Program-made: the position numbers and the translations under genes
Notes under the pieces: generated by a model
What the model was told of the DNA's origin: nothing
Seen by the model: only the letters and a program-made list of their open reading frames with translations
Databases searched by the model: none
Assembly: GCA_030268105.1 (NCBI GenBank)
Contig: BSDZ01000116.1
Span: 1,240,001-1,304,000, forward strand
Direction of reading: 5' to 3'
DNA: 64,000 nt
DNA from: Volvox africanus
Lineage: Eukaryota > Chlorophyta > Chlorophyceae > Chlamydomonadales > Volvocaceae
In this document: in pieces, positions 23,401 through 37,165 of the stretch
Layout: each line of letters opens with the position of its first letter
Numbering within the stretch: the stretch's first letter is position 1

Positions 23401-25254
23401 CGTCCATTCACACTGACGGATACTGCTCCACCGGCACTTCATGGAGACTACAAAGAAAGGCACACCATACATACATATACACACAGAGCGGCATGGCCGG
23501 GCCGCGCCTCTCTTTCTCTCGACGACCACCACCACTAACTCCACGACCATCCCGACGACGACGACCACCACCACCACTTCCACAGCACATGAAAGCTACA
23601 ATGGCAACGGTAAAGCTTACCCCCTTTTGAAAACCAATAGGGTTGTGTAACTGCTGTCCGACAGCATAGCGACCGACCTAGGTCGCCTAGCTTTCTCGAC
23701 CCGTTTCGGCTTTGCAGCTTTTGTTTGCGAATGGTAATTAAAAGTGGCGACTTAAGCCCGGCCTCCTTAATTGGGCCCTCCTCCTTCCGCTTCCCATCTT
23801 TAAATACCCTGGAAGTGACTCCGGCCTCCGGAGATTCCAAGAAACGCTAACTCAGTCCTCCCGGCTTCACCATCCTTGGCGGTCGTCAGTGTGGTCCGGG
23901 ACGTCTCCATCCCACGAGGGTTCAGGTGGGCTGTGGTGCAGGGGCCGGCCTGGCGGCATTACCAGGTGCAACCTCTAAAACAACGCAATATCAACAGAGG
24001 TTTGCAGCACAATTAGCTGTGCCACCACACCCACCTCCCTTGCTTTCTACCTCTCCCTACCTCCCTGCCAAAACGTCATCCATCACAGTAACCATACCCG
24101 CAGCCTTTCTCTAGGACTCTCTGACAGCTGTGACCACCAGCTGTATCCGAAGCAGCCACCATCACGCCAGGTCAATCATGGCGCCGACACTGCCGATTGC
24201 TGATGACACCGACATCTCCGCCGCTCTTGGCCCCTGCTCTGCCGCCTGGGTGTCATCAGGCATGATACCCAGTGGCGAAATGCTGTTCAGAGCATCAGTC
24301 CCGGAAACCTGCTGTTGACCATTCGGGCCTGAGGCCGGCGACCAGACTCCAGCATTTCCCGGCCGGCCTTGACCTGCGATAAATCATCATCACATCATCA
24401 TCAGGAAGGACCAGTGAGAGCAGTTTACGCGAGAGAAATAACATGCGGCACTCACATGCGGCACAAATATCTCTACACATGTGATTCCACCATATGCTGT
24501 CATGAAACAGGATATGATGTCGGCGACAATTGATCGCTATTACGGTGTTGCAGACACGATGACAATCAGATTGCGAATGACCCATATCGCGTGAAGGACC
24601 ACCCCCATTGTTCACAAACTGTTTGTTGCAAAACTGCATCTGCAACGGTTTGCGACGAAAAGATGAAAGGAACACACATAGGCAAGCAGCGCAATGCTAC
24701 AATGCCACTACTGCAGCCGCCGCACCCATAACCTTCAGCAGAAAGGCAGCACGGCGCCCTTTACAACAGGGTGCTGCGCCCGGGGGACCGGCCAACTGTC
24801 CAACGTTATGGAAAGTATATAGGTCGGCCACTCACCCACCAATGAAACACTGGCAGAAATCCCACTATTGATTGGACGTCCCCTCTTGAGTGCGTTTCTG
24901 CATGCAATCCAGGTGACGGCGCCCTTGCCCCCTTGCCTCTTCCTCCCCACAGCGGTCAATCCCTCCTCGCTTTACCACCTCCCCTTCCTTTCAACCTCTC
25001 ACCTTTTTCCTGCCCGCAACGCTCTTCCCTCCCTTCCCTACACTCTCCTCCCTCCCTCCTGCATCGGTCATCTCCAGGACGCCCCCTTCTCACCTTCTCG
25101 AACTCATCGGTGGGCTTATCCTTGCTAATTGCTTTGAAGTATACCGCTACTTGCTTGTATACCGCGAAGTGCTTTTTAGTATACCGCTTGTGGTCTTAGA
25201 CCACCTATATGCTCCATACGAATATATTATGTAAAAGCCAGATGCCAAGAAATA
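20481..25254. other. 4.8 kb with no recognised gene
   Basis: I found no domain, splice-consistent exon chain, LTR or RNA gene here. Simple repeats occur at 22115-22150 (ATC/ATCATC), 23186-23200 (GT) and 23525-23580 (ACC/ACG). Open frames on both strands overlap without a consistent coding signature. Small or fast-evolving genes could be hidden. Confidence 0.4.
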
Positions 25255-27728
25255 TTATGGATTGTATACGATCAAAACCCGTGAGCCACTCACTTTGGCG
25301 ACAAGACGCATTTTGTCCATGGCCGTGATTTTGCAGCATCCCCCGATGTCGAGCTCCGTCAGCACGGGCAGCCGTAACAGGGCGCTCACCGCATCGTGTG
25401 TCAGAGCGGTAGCCCCGCACAGAGACAGCTTCATCGGACACATATCTACATAATGAACATATGATAAACGCACACATTGGGTAGGTGTATGTCAGCGACC
25501 TGTGTCAAAGCCCTCATTGAATCGCAGCATATATAAGTTTTGAAGTCATCTCCGTAATTCTTTGTAATTCACCTGTTATTGCGTCTTATCGTAACACAGT
25601 CGCAGTGGTCGCCCAGGCCCCCCTATCTGAACGTAAGCGCACACCCTGTGTTAGGCCAACCCCGTAATTCAGCGAACCAAGCTCATTCTGTGCAGAATCA
25701 GTGGAGAACTTGAGATGCTAAAACTCCATATATCAAGACATATGGGTAGATCTCTGAAGGGTGCTAGAGGCCCTTGCGTTTCGATCCAAGCAGTAATACG
25801 ACAAAAGCTTAATGTGCTTTCCACCACCACAATACACAAACGAACGTGTGTCCGTAATTCGGAGGTAAACTAGGGCATGGCGTTGCATGTGCTGTTGTAG
25901 CACGCGCAGAAAGTGGAATGGACAGCGCCAGGATGAGCTGACCCAGATCACGGCCCATTCACGGAGATGAGCTGGACACGAGGACACAATGGTCCCGCCC
26001 TTGCCCGCCCCCATCTCTTCTGCTGTAACGTCTTCCTCCTGGTTTCTCACCAGATCTTCATACTGTACAGCCGCCCGTCCAACGGAATTTGTTCAGATGG
26101 CGGTTGTAAAGACGCTCCACGTCGCGTTTTTCCATACAGCGTTTTATCGTTTTCTAATGCCGGTTGTAAGAAGAGGACATAGCGACGATGGTACCCAGCC
26201 CAGTAGCCGATCCCCCCCACGCAAACGAAAGGGGCACTTCAGTACGTACATATGAGTTTCTCACCCGTGCTCTGTTGGCTCCAGCGATTGCAAATGCCAT
26301 CCACCAGCGCCTTCACGCCCTCATTGTCCACGTGGCTATAGCTGCTGCGACTCAGCGTGGGCTGCTGCTTGTACACGTAGCTATCAAGCCGCAAGTCAGC
26401 GACGGGGAGGGAACCTGTTTCGCACCACAGAGCAACCCGTGTTTGAAGCACGCTAGGTAACCGCACACATAATTTGCGAACTTATGATAGTGAATATGTT
26501 GTGATCTTACCGATGTGCCTGAGATTATCGGCGGTAAGGACGAAGTTGCGGACAATGAGCTCGAGCTGCTTGAGCTCCCGAATGTGTTGTAGGGCTGGAA
26601 GCGCCTCGTCGAGGTCGAATTTCCTCCCGACGAGATAACTTACGCGGCTCAGAGCTGGGCTGCACGGCAGTTACAGCAGGTGAAAGTTGGCAAGCAGAAG
26701 CGCGGGCATGCGGCACGAAGAGGCGCCTACCAGTGCAAAGCGCCAGCCTTGATATTCACCGCCGGTCCATCGAGCTCCAAATCAGTCAGGCTTCCAAGCT
26801 TTGAAATTATAATTCCAAAGCTCTCGTCTAGGCCGACTGTCCGCACGACCAGCTTCGTCAAACATTTCGGGCCCCACTTGTCGCAAGACTTTTTGCAGGC
26901 GCTCCAGCTAAGAGACGGTATGTTGGCAACGTGTGCCATAGTCAGCAGTTGGCAGCCATTAATGAGAGGTTCCAAGAAAGCCCCTGCCAGGCCAAAAGGT
27001 TTGCGTACAATTTAGCGAAACCGCGGGCCTTCTTGCCACCCATAAGCAACTTATAGACCCACCTTGCACGCGATCTAGCTCTTCGGCCGTGAAGTATTGA
27101 AGCATGGGGGCTGAGCGCACCAGAGCACAAAGGGCTGTGTCTGTGACGTGCTTGGCGTTGGTAAGTTTCACCTTCACCAACTTAGCGCCAACGTATAGAG
27201 AGACCGCAGATAAAAGCCTATCCGAGACAGCCTCCCCAAAAAATGTGACCTCTGTATAACCTACAAAGGTTGCATAGTCCCAAGACTGTCTGTGAGTGCA
27301 GCCAATCCTCCTTAACCAACTTAGCCAAACTTACCATAAAGCAGCCTAGCCGCCGCGTAGAACACTTCTTCTTTCTGTACCATACTAAGCCGCCTGAATC
27401 GCTGAATGGAAGACTGGCTGCAGAATGTGTTCTCCAGAACGTCGAAGCCGATGCACACTCCTGGGTTAACCTCGCGCGCCACAGCGCGCCATTGTCGGCA
27501 AACTCCACAGAAAGCGAGCAGATGCACGAGTGCATGCCCCGGCGGCTCGTTCTGAACAAGGTAAGTCGCAATACTCCGCACCGCCGCGTCCGGGAGGTGG
27601 ACTTCCTGTTGGCCACTGGTGCTTGTATCGTTCCTTGTACCAAAATTGAGCCTTGCAAAAGCATCTGCCATATCCGAGCAGTCATGCTCGGGCTCGTGTG
27701 GCCGCAGTTCCTGGCAGGCGGCCCCCAT
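25255..27728 (-). CDS. F-box / leucine-rich repeat protein (at least 6 exons)
   Basis: The first exon (27728-27335) carries an F-box-like segment: LPDAAVRSIATYL ... VCRQWRAVARE, the part that binds Skp1 in SCF ubiquitin ligases. Following exons 27260-27063, 26983-26731 and 26659-26511 join in phase and encode leucine-rich repeats (for example LVKVKLTNAKHVTDTALCAL, LTKLVVRTVGL, LGSLTDLELDG, IRELKQLELIV), the usual substrate-binding part. A further exon lies around 26450-26270 (VKALVDGICNRW). The last visible part, down to 25255, has LSLCGATALTHDAVSALLRL and LTELDIGGCCKIT, a Cys-containing LRR. Joins between 26510 and 25470 are unresolved, and the end could be TAA at 25255 or a further exon after the GTGAGT near 25293. 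Start at ATG 27728 is the first in frame. Confidence 0.75.
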
Positions 27729-28851
27729 TTGATAAACGGGGTTGCCACAGGAATTCAGAAGAGTTTTGTGATAAATCTATCAGTTGTGTCGGCTAATATG
27801 TTACAAATGACCAAAGAGAGTTTGGACGGTGTACTTCTCCGCCCATGCACCGTACACACGTTTCCTAGAGCCACTGAAATCCCGTCGCCGGCGACGAAAT
27901 TCCTGTCACAATCCTGAGTTGCAAAGCGAAAGTTCGAATAATTCTTTAGCCTTTCCCACTGTTAGTTATGACAAGGGTTGCTTGGCCTGTGCGCTTCCGT
28001 CGCCTGGTCGATTCCTTGACACGAGACGAGCCCTTGCTAAAGATGCAGTCACCGGTTATTATATAAACATATCCAGGAAACGTAATTTACACGATTGGTG
28101 TCCTTCTAGGACGGGAGCACAGTACCGTTAAGATGTCGTTTCATCCCGATACCGGTCCTGTCTCATACAGTGGAACAAGTGATGTTGATATTTGCTTTTC
28201 ATCGTGGCTTAAAATACAACTTCCCAACTGATCATCATAAACCTTGACGTGGGCGTTTTTCATGCACTTTTCCGCAGCGAGCGCATATGCGGTTATCACC
28301 AGCAAAATATGATATTAGAGTCGCATACGATGTTTTAAGTATGTACTCATTTTTTGAGACCTATCACAACGCGTGATGTTATCAACGTTTGCCTCCGATG
28401 CCCTTGGAAAGGAAGAGGCGCCGCTAAATGCCCTAAAGGCAATGTAAATAATCTGTTAACACATTTAACTTGTGGATATGCATTCAGCAGCACCAGCTAT
28501 CTTACGTGCTTGCCTTACTATACTTGACAAAGGAAGGCACCAAGAAGTGCACCACATAACAGCAGAACCAGAATCGGAACCACAATACTATTTGCGCTTA
28601 ACCTGCACTCCACAAGCAAATGATCATGCCTGAAGCACACGCACCCTTCTTCCAATTTCGCGGGAAGGCTCGCTCGTTGCACTGCAGCTGTCACCCAGCA
28701 CCCAGTAACCGTACACGAGAAACGGACCTGGCAATCCGCGCAGCGCCGCCGCACTATGCCGTTTTTTTACGTCAAATAACACTTCATCAATAAAGCCCTA
28801 CTAAAACACACTTCCCCCTCCCTACCATCATCTCCCCATTTCCGCTCACAA
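27729..28851. other. Intergenic; upstream of the F-box gene
   Basis: No gene recognised. The part next to 27728 should contain the F-box/LRR promoter. The rest is moderately AT-rich with no repeats worth naming. Confidence 0.45.
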
Positions 28852-29001
28852 CCGCTCATCATCCCGACGGTTGTTAGTCATTTCCCCATTTCCCCCAGCT
28901 CCGTCCCCTTGCCCTTTCACCTTTTTGAGGAAGTGAAAGGGCAAGGGGACGGAGCTGGGGGGAATGGGGAAATGACTAACAACCGTCGGGATGATGAGCG
29001 G
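28852..29001. repeat. Long hairpin: 69-bp arms, 12-bp loop, one mismatch
   Basis: Positions 28852-28920 and 28933-29001 are reverse complements over 69 bp with a single difference, separated by CTTTTTGAGGAA. The arms are not a simple repeat. Immediately right is a short direct duplication (CCCAATGCTCTTA). It could be a small fold-back element or give a hairpin RNA; no flanking target duplication was found. Confidence 0.9.
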
Positions 29002-29221
29002 TCTCCGGTACCCAATGCTCTTACCCAATGCTCTTACTCCTGGAGACGAAGACAGCCGCCAACATCCAGCACCAGCTATTTCACGGTGGTCAGTATTGTA
29101 CTTTTCAACAGCCGTACCAGAAACGGTACCAGTACGGCAGCGCCGGTCGCCACCTGAGGTCTCTTTTCCTATTCGCCATTTCCCCCATAATCCCACAGGT
29201 CCTCTCCTCTTTCCCACCACC

Positions 29222-29252
<31 letters not shown>

Positions 29253-29590
29253 CCACCACGCCTGTCAAAACCAGCGCCCGCCGTCAACAGCAAGGAGTTT
29301 CCCCTTCTGCTTGCAAGCCCAATTTTCCAACTCAATACACACACGCCCAAGTAAACCAGACATCAGGCGTGTGCACTGATTTAATACATGTTTGTATATT
29401 AAGCAAAGCAAATATTCTTAAGGTTGGGTCATACTGATGCCTTTGTTACCGCACACGTGCATTTCCCCCGACCACCAAAACACACACGCACGCATATACA
29501 ACCAAGAATGCTTATTGGGTTCCTGGAGCTACACCATTCACACACTTGTATTCCCTCCGCCGTACACATACACACATACATCCGGAACAG

Positions 29591-32500
29591 TTACAACTGA
29601 ACCAGCCCGTCCTCCTCCTCCCCCTCCCCTTCTTCCTCCCTTTCCCCCTCCCTCTCCTTCTCGTCGTACCCCACTAGTATCCCCGCACTCCGTAACCGTC
29701 CAACGAGGGAGGGCGGTGCAACCGCCACAACCGCCACACCCTCACTTGTGTATTCGACATTCTTGACACGGCCGCCCGTGTGCAGCTCGTTCAGCAGGTC
29801 GCCGGAGCTGTACGGAAACAATGCCCGCACCTCCTCCATAGACCGCTCCAAAACCTCGCCGAGCATTTCCAGCAGCTCGTCCAAACCTTCACCTGTACGG
29901 CCTGAGATGCAGACTGTACGGCTGCGTTTGGCCGCGATGCGCCGGATCTGTACATTCCGGGGATATGAACCCACCAAAAGGCGGTGAGGGGGGTAAAAGC
30001 GGTTAGGCGGGTTGATGGCGGGAAAAGCGGAAGAAAGCGGGGAGAGAGTGACGGACGACAGCTGCTGCAGGTAACGGAGGTGTTGATGTTGATGGATGGT
30101 ATTGGATGGTATATAATGGTGGTGGTATTTCTCGTGGTGGCGGTGATAATGGTGGTGGTTTTCTCACCTCTTCCTGATTATTCGTTGCGTCAATTTTGTT
30201 CCAGGCAGTCACCATGGGGATGTCCTTCACCCCCAGCTCCTCCAATACCGCCATGACGGCGGCGTTCTGAGCGGCGGCGCTCGGGTGGCTGATGTCCACC
30301 ACGTGCAGAATGACGGATGCGTCGCGGATCTCCTCCAAGGTCGCTCTGGAACCGGGGAGATGGGGGCAGAGGGGGGAGGGGAGGGGGGACGGCAGGGGGG
30401 ACGAGTAGTTGGATAAACGATACGTGATACCGCTGTAGACGCTGCTGTTAAGAGAGGGGGAGAGGGGCCGCACCAATGAACAAGCGTTGTTTCCCAATGT
30501 GCAGACAGACAGACAGACAGGAAGGCAAACTGACAGACAGACATGCTGCAGTCAACGGGGGTGAATGGATGAGGGTGATTCAACAGCAGCGAGATGGGAC
30601 ACGAATTGGGAGGGATTCGCCCATGAGAATGGTGGTTAATAGTTAATATTGGTTACTGGGCCGTTATCCATCTGTTGAAGTTGGTTGCCAACTTCACTGA
30701 TACGAAGGAGGCAATTAAGGATAAGCTGATCGCAATGATCAAGCAATTGAGGAGCATGTGTGGGAATTGGACTTGGGAGATCCGATCCGATCGAGGAAGG
30801 GGAATATATTAATGAGTATTTGCAAAACTACTTTAAACTTCTTCTGATCAAGAGGTATTAGGCATGTATGGGCAGTCGAATATACTCCTGAGCAAAATGG
30901 TGCTGCTGAACGTCGGAACCGGATTTTGGTAGAAAAGATCAACCAACCAACCAAAGACCAACCAAGTTGGTTAACCAACAACCGACCGACCCGGAAGCAC
31001 TGACCGTTCGACAGATCGACAGACCGATAAGCAGACCGACAGACAGGCATGTATCAAAAGGGTAAATAGCACACCTGAAGGCCGCCACCAGCTCCGTGGG
31101 AAGCTTCTGAATAAAACCCACTGTGTCCGACATCAAAATCTGAAAAGAACCGAGTGGATGAGATCGGATGTACGGCAAGAGTTTTGGCGGGTATGCGAGG
31201 GGGGGGGAGGAGTATAGAAAGAACCCAGATCCAGATCTCGGTGGTGCGCATGTGTATGTGTGTATATGTGTGTGAGTATATATATATATATTTATTTATA
31301 CACTATATATATACTATATATATTCTCTCTATATATATACTATATATATGTATATATATGTATATATATGTATGTATATGTGTGTGTATGCAATTGTATG
31401 TGCGTGTAAATGTTTGCATATGCGCGTGTATGCGTATATGTACATGCGTGTAAGTGTGTATGTGTGTATGTGACGGTACGGCACACATGAACCCCACCTC
31501 TTTGTTCCCCTTGAGTCTCAGTCGACGGGTAGTTGGATCCAGAGTCGCGAAGAGTTGGTCTTCCGCCAGGACTCCGGCATTAGTAAGCGTGTTCAGCAGA
31601 GTACTCTTTCCTAATCAGGAGCGGGCGCGAGATCGTGTTTGTTTGTGTGGGTCTGTACGGAAGAAGTCGGGAGTAATAGGTGCCTTTTCCTAAGGGTGAC
31701 GTATATCACCCCCATACCCCTTTCCATCTTCCCCTCTCCCCCCCTCCCCCCCCCTCCCCCTCCCCCCCTTACTCCCCCTTCCCCCTTGATGGCTCTTACC
31801 CGCATTTGTATATCCACAAATGCCAACGACGGGTATGGGTGTGGCGGATCGCTTATCCCGGTATTGGCGCCGGTGTGTTCGTACCGCCTCCAGCTCCCTC
31901 CGCAATGCGGCTGCGCGATCTCGTAGCAAGCGCTTATCGATCTCAATTTGCTTCTCACCGGCGCCCTTCACCTGCCCGCCACCACCCACCCGATCCAGAT
32001 GCGTCCACATCTTGGTCAACCGAGGCAGTTGGTACTCCGTCTGAGCCAGCTCAACCTGACGGGGCGTTGGGGAGACCAGCAGACCCATGGGTCGCAGAAA
32101 CCCACAATTGGCCGAGGGTGGGAAGGGGGCAGGGAGGGGTGAAGCATCCCAGACCCATAGGTCGCAGGACCCTATGCATTTTGATGGCTTAGGAGGGAAC
32201 TGGGAACTTGTATGTGCTATTCAGAAACGCCATATATGCCATCGCCACCTTTAGGTATCATTTCTTAGGCCCTGCATAATTGTGACGTATCACTGTGTCC
32301 TTTGTTCCATGACATTCAGGTCTGTGAATTTGTAGGTTGCCTTATGCTGGTACGACTCAACAGGTGCCTTATGCTGTACGATTCAACAGGTGCATCTGGT
32401 TGTTGTCACTTGCTTACAAGCCATTGCTTGCATTATTTAAACATTGGAATTTGTTTCTGCACCTAGTGGGCTGCAAGGACAGGAAGCCAGCCAAGGGGAT

Positions 32501-35255
32501 GAATGTGACGTCCCTCATACAGCCACGCCTATGCGTGCCAAGGGACTGCCAAGGGACTGCCAACACCTAACTGTGCCCTCCAAAAACACATTCACGCCTA
32601 TCAATAGATGTGCGTTTGTGCCACTACTCACTTGCAGTGTCAGGGTTTTGGGGTTTTAAGGTTATGACAGTTGCAACAGTTCGGTTGTATCGGTTACAGC
32701 AACTGGTCACCGCAATCAAGCAAGGGATGAAAGGTAGGTAGATTTCCACCCCCGCAGAGTGGCGATGGAGGACAGTGTGATGACAAGCACGCAAGTTTTA
32801 ATGATGGGTGACGATGATGATGTTATGTAATAATGAAGTTTTCGTCCTGCTGCTATGTACGGCAATGTCGTACCTGCAGCTGACCCTCCCTGGTCTGTGC
32901 GCGTTGAGAGAAGATGTCCAAGATCAGGGCGGTTCGATCACATACTCGCACGCTCCCCTCCCCGCCCCCCGCTGTAGCCGCCAGCTGTCGCTCCAGGTTT
33001 CGGAGCTGCCCCGGGGACAGCTCGTCGTCGAATATGACTGTCTCCACGTCCATGGCTGCCACCGCACGACCCACCTCCGCTACCTGCATGCGCGTACCGG
33101 GTTTTCCCACGAGCAGAATGTTGGGGAGTACGACGAAACACACACGGAGAGTGGAGTACCGGATGGGGATGGGATGGGATTGGGGTACGGGCCTGGACTG
33201 GGCAGCTGATTGAAGAGAGCAGATATTACAGAATGCGTAGAGCACATGCCACCACGCCACCGCTCAGCAGATCTCCAGCGGTATGCGGTGTATGAAGTGT
33301 GATGTGGGTCTGGGCCCGTTCACGTTTTGCATGTGAGCTGTGCATGTGGGGTTGAGAACTTCAAGCCCCCAAATTTAGGTCTACCTAATTCCAAACAGAG
33401 GCAAGATTCAGCGCGGGATCCAAACAACGAAATTCTGGTTGGGAAACCCGGTAATGCCAACCGCCAAGAGAACAGCCCCACGGGTTGGACCCCTCTTCCA
33501 TTCGGACGACCTCCTCCTCCTGCTGCAAGCCCCTACCCCCAGCGACCAAACCCAAAGCCCCGTGCAATACCCTCAGCTCCATATGCCCCTTCCACCAGCT
33601 CTTTACAACATAAGGCCCCCGAACTCCTACACCCGGTCCGCTGCTCCCCCACTACCTTACTAGCCCCGACTCCCCATAGCCTCCTCTTTACCCCCCCTCC
33701 ATTCCCCACCCCCTTCCATTCCCCTCGAACTGGGCGGGTCAGGCGGATGCCGAGAGGCAAGGACGCCTGCAGCTGTCTGCAGCTAACAAAGTATGCAAAG
33801 TATAACGAACAGGAAATAGCGTCCAAAGATATCTTATATCTGTGCCGTTTTTCCGTTGCTTATATGAACTCTCTCCCCAACCCAATCCCATGCCTCTCCC
33901 CAAACCAACCCCACCCTAGCACCCTACCTTCCCGCTCCCTATGTATGTGGACATGTTGGGGGCATCCAATATCTGGTACGTGGAGCCCATCACCTAGGGA
34001 GTGTAACCCGGTATGCGCCCAGAGGGGTGGTGGGTGTAAACGGAGGAGAAGAACAGTCGGGGGAAGGGGGGAAGACGAACAATGAAACGTTGGTAATGAT
34101 CGCTAACGAAGCCAGGAGTAACGGGGGGGGGAGGGGGGAGAGGTAAGGCGAGTAAGAGAATCCTGGTACTGTTGCTGAAAAGGCAGTCCTATACGATGAT
34201 GAATGGTCGGAAGGGAAAGGAGAACGATGACGGTGAATGAACAGAGAAGGGAAGTCAATGTAATGAAATATGCAAGGGAGGTGAGGTTCAAACAAAAACC
34301 AAAACGTATATCCTGACGGACGTTGATGGAGCCCTCAAAGGAGGGGCCAGCTGCAAGATATAAGAGGAATAGTACGAGCTGGAAACGGAGCAGCTCATGG
34401 CCCATAGGGGATGCCCAACCTCAGCCGCCCTCACCCTCAACCCGGCTGTCTCCGCCAGGCGGCCAAGCTCCTCAACGCTCTCGTGCACGTCGTACGAGTA
34501 TCGCCGCTGTTCGCCCTTAATAGACGCCCCCACAAGGAAGACCCTCTCACGCTCGTCCTCGGGGGGAAACTGTGTTTTGATCGCGTGGAGTGGGGTACGG
34601 CATGGACGGACATGGCAATCTAGGCAAAGAAAGCAAGAGGGAGTTAATCGTGTTCCCCTGCAGCTGCAGGGTCAGCGCGCGCGCGCGCAAGTGTGTGCCA
34701 TGCACACATATATACACATATATACACATACACATACATACACATATACACATATATACACATACACATATATACATATATGCACAAGCTTATGTACATG
34801 GTGGTGTGTATGTGCGCATATGTGTGTGTGTGTTTTACCGCGGTTCTTGAGGAAAGATGAGGGGGCTTGAGGTCTCGCAGGGGATGGCCTCACCTCGATT
34901 TTCCGGCCTGGAGTGCGCTGCCGCGGGCCAGCTTGCTGCTGCGCCTGCAGCAAAGCGCTTTCAAAGGATAGCTGCAGAGCGCTCTCCTCTGATACCCGGC
35001 ACGCACATTTCCCCACCTGCAAGTCGAAGATGTTTGCGTGGGCTCGTCAACAGGTAGTGGGGAGGGGAGGAATGCGGGTCCGCATCGGTCACCGACCACA
35101 ACCGAATGCTCCAGGCACCGCACCCGCGAAGAAACATGAGCTGTGGAAGATATTAAATGTAGAATCAGCCGTTCCTGTTTACGGAAGTGTTGACGATGTG
35201 CCGGGGCAAAGCGCACACATCCCAACGGACCGAGCACGGTCGCGGAAGGCCACAT
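29591..35255 (-). CDS. hflX: HflX-family ribosome-associated GTPase
   Basis: HflX GTPases bind large ribosomal subunits and, in bacteria, split stalled ribosomes. Nine minus-strand exons join in phase: 35016-34894, 34557-34420, 33993-33928, 33083-32874, 32055-31800, 31610-31498, 31139-31075, 30345-30168, 29947-29591 (502 codons including TAA). Domains in order: N-terminal extension; HflX N domain with [10 protein letters not shown] and [30 protein letters not shown]; linker helices with [10 protein letters not shown] and [10 protein letters not shown]; then the G domain with P-loop GYTNAGKST split by an intron, FATLDPTTR (switch), SDTVGFI (G3), NKID (G4). The C-terminal domain ends in an acidic Glu/Gly run. 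A first coding exon remains unresolved; ATG at 35255 starts a basic segment that could be a plastid or mitochondrial transit peptide. Highly confident for family, moderate for the 5' end. Confidence 0.9.
31240..31470. repeat. (AT)n/(TG)n microsatellite in an HflX intron
   Basis: Mixed TATATG and TGTATG runs fill most of the intron between the P-loop/switch exon and the G3 exon. No coding content. Confidence 0.9.
34690..34850. repeat. (ACATAT)n/(TG)n microsatellite in an HflX intron
   Basis: ACACATAT runs lie between two N-terminal HflX exons; a GCGCGCGCGC run immediately precedes them at about 34677. Confidence 0.9.
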
Positions 35256-37165
35256 AGCAGCTCCCTCAACGCCCTACGCTGTAGTATGCTGACTTCAGAA
35301 ATGGTCTTATCGTTAAGTAATAGTATGTGATAGAACCTATGGCATAGAAAATGGATACATAGGATTAGCCAGTTTTCCTACATTTCCATCCATCCTGCAT
35401 TGGGCCCGGGACACTTTTTCTGCAGACGCATAATTTTGTAAAATTTAACAATATTTTGAAAAGATATTGGTTAAATAAGCCAAAGTAGTTTTAGCGACAA
35501 GAAAAGACGCACTATCGAGACAAACCCCCATTCACCGCTGTCCTGATTGGCACCCTAATTAATTTGGCCTCAGAGAAACGAAGTGGGTCCTGGTCTAGCT
35601 CTATTAAAAAAAGATAATTAGTCACCACTTCGACGTCCGCAAAAATTCTCAGAGCGCTCAAAGTACCCTTCTGCGTTTTCCAAAATACCTGGATTAGTGA
35701 CCTGTTAGAGAAGGTCAGGAATCTATGTCTGTGCCCCAGAAGGCAGAATGTATGTATCTTATGTGTTGAAACATTTAAACCCAATGCAGGGATGAAGTAA
35801 CCCTTGGCGACGAGCAAGTTTATTGATAAGAGAGAACATAGCACGCTGCCCAGCTCGAAGCAGTTCATCAGTGCAAGAAACAAAAGTTGCGCTGCTGAGC
35901 GTTTGTGCTGTGTGCTGCCCCGGACTTCCGTACGGTCAAGCTTAACGCGACAAGTATGTCCTACAGCTTTTTAATGTCCACGACGTGATATCACATGCAA
36001 CTTCTGATGCTTATCTTCAGCGACGCAGCACAGCCTGTGTGGGTCTGAAGCTGTAGTTGTTGGCACGGGGTCCAGCGCTGATACCGGGGCTATGCGGTTG
36101 AAACTTAATAAAACGTTTGTTTATCTTAGGGTGCTGCTGGTGTGCGCAGCGGTTCCTGTCATTGAAAATGGCGCTGGCAGATAGGCGTGTGCTTTGCCAG
36201 CGTCTGGAGGAGCTATACAAGGATGATCAAAAGTGCTCTTCAAGTTTTTGGTGATCTTATCGAGACTTCCTGACGCCAAGGTCACGGTAAGTGCTCGACC
36301 AGCAGGGGAGTCAACTTTTTCGCAGCCTTTCTACAAACAAGCTCACCGAATTTTGAACGCCGCAAGAAGAATTCCTGCATAATAGTGGATTCCCATGCTG
36401 ATCGTTCGTGTTGATCGGCAGCAAGCCTGCTGTTCGATTTGTGTTTTCGGTCATGATGACCTTGACCCAAATGTCCGTTCCTATTATTGCATATGCAGAA
36501 AATCTGGAACACGAGGGAGGTCTTGCTCTTAGTCGACTCGCAGGTGATTGAGAAGCGTTTCCTGGAGGAGGTGCTTTAAGGTACGGACGCTTGAGGACTG
36601 TAGAGGGTGCTTGCCTGATGATGCGCCTGAACAAATAACGGATTCATTAACGGATAACCAATGATTGGATGGATTGAGCCTAAGCCAAATTAAGTTGACT
36701 TTCTAGGTTTCAGTTGCTATCGACGACGACAGTCATTATTAGCGTGACTGGTAGGCCTTTGTGGGCGGGGTTCCAGCGCCGGACGCACGGAATGGGAGAG
36801 GAAACCAAAGATTATATCCCAAACCCCATGATCCAATAGAAACCTTCCTTTCCAACAAGAGAGTTCTGTATCTGTTAATTTGGCTATTGTTTGGAATTCA
36901 CTTTACGATGGAAGTAAAAAGTACCTGTTGTTACAGACTGCTGCAGCAACTAGCCTGGTTTGAAAAGGAACTATCCTTCTGCAATGCGTTGGGTGAGGGC
37001 TAAATGCTTGTACTTGTGGTGGAGATTGGGGAATGCGGGCTTTGGCAAGCCTTTTGGCATGCTCAAACGAAACTGGGTTTCAGCAGAAAGGGGGTGGACC
37101 CTCCCTGCGTGCCATGTGTCCAACAAATATTAACCGGGCGACAGGTTATCCTCGTTTGCTTGTAG
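35256..37165. other. 1.9 kb without a recognised gene
   Basis: Composition shifts to AT-richer DNA here and stays so to the right end. Frames near 35512-35883 (minus), 35522-35950 (plus) and 36282-36634 (minus) are open but show no domain I can name. The 5' end of HflX and its promoter may extend into the first few hundred bases. Confidence 0.4.

Noticed and set aside
26680..27015. Plus-strand frames across the F-box/LRR gene, and 27270-27917
   Set aside because: They are antisense shadows; the minus-strand exons show LRR motifs and consistent splice phases.
31690..32192. Plus-strand frames over HflX exons
   Set aside because: The opposite strand encodes canonical GTPase motifs; the plus frames are shadows.
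35512..35883. Possible copia Gag/protease-like frame (NLLVAKGYF)
   Set aside because: The resemblance is limited to a few residues, with no flanking retrotransposon motif.
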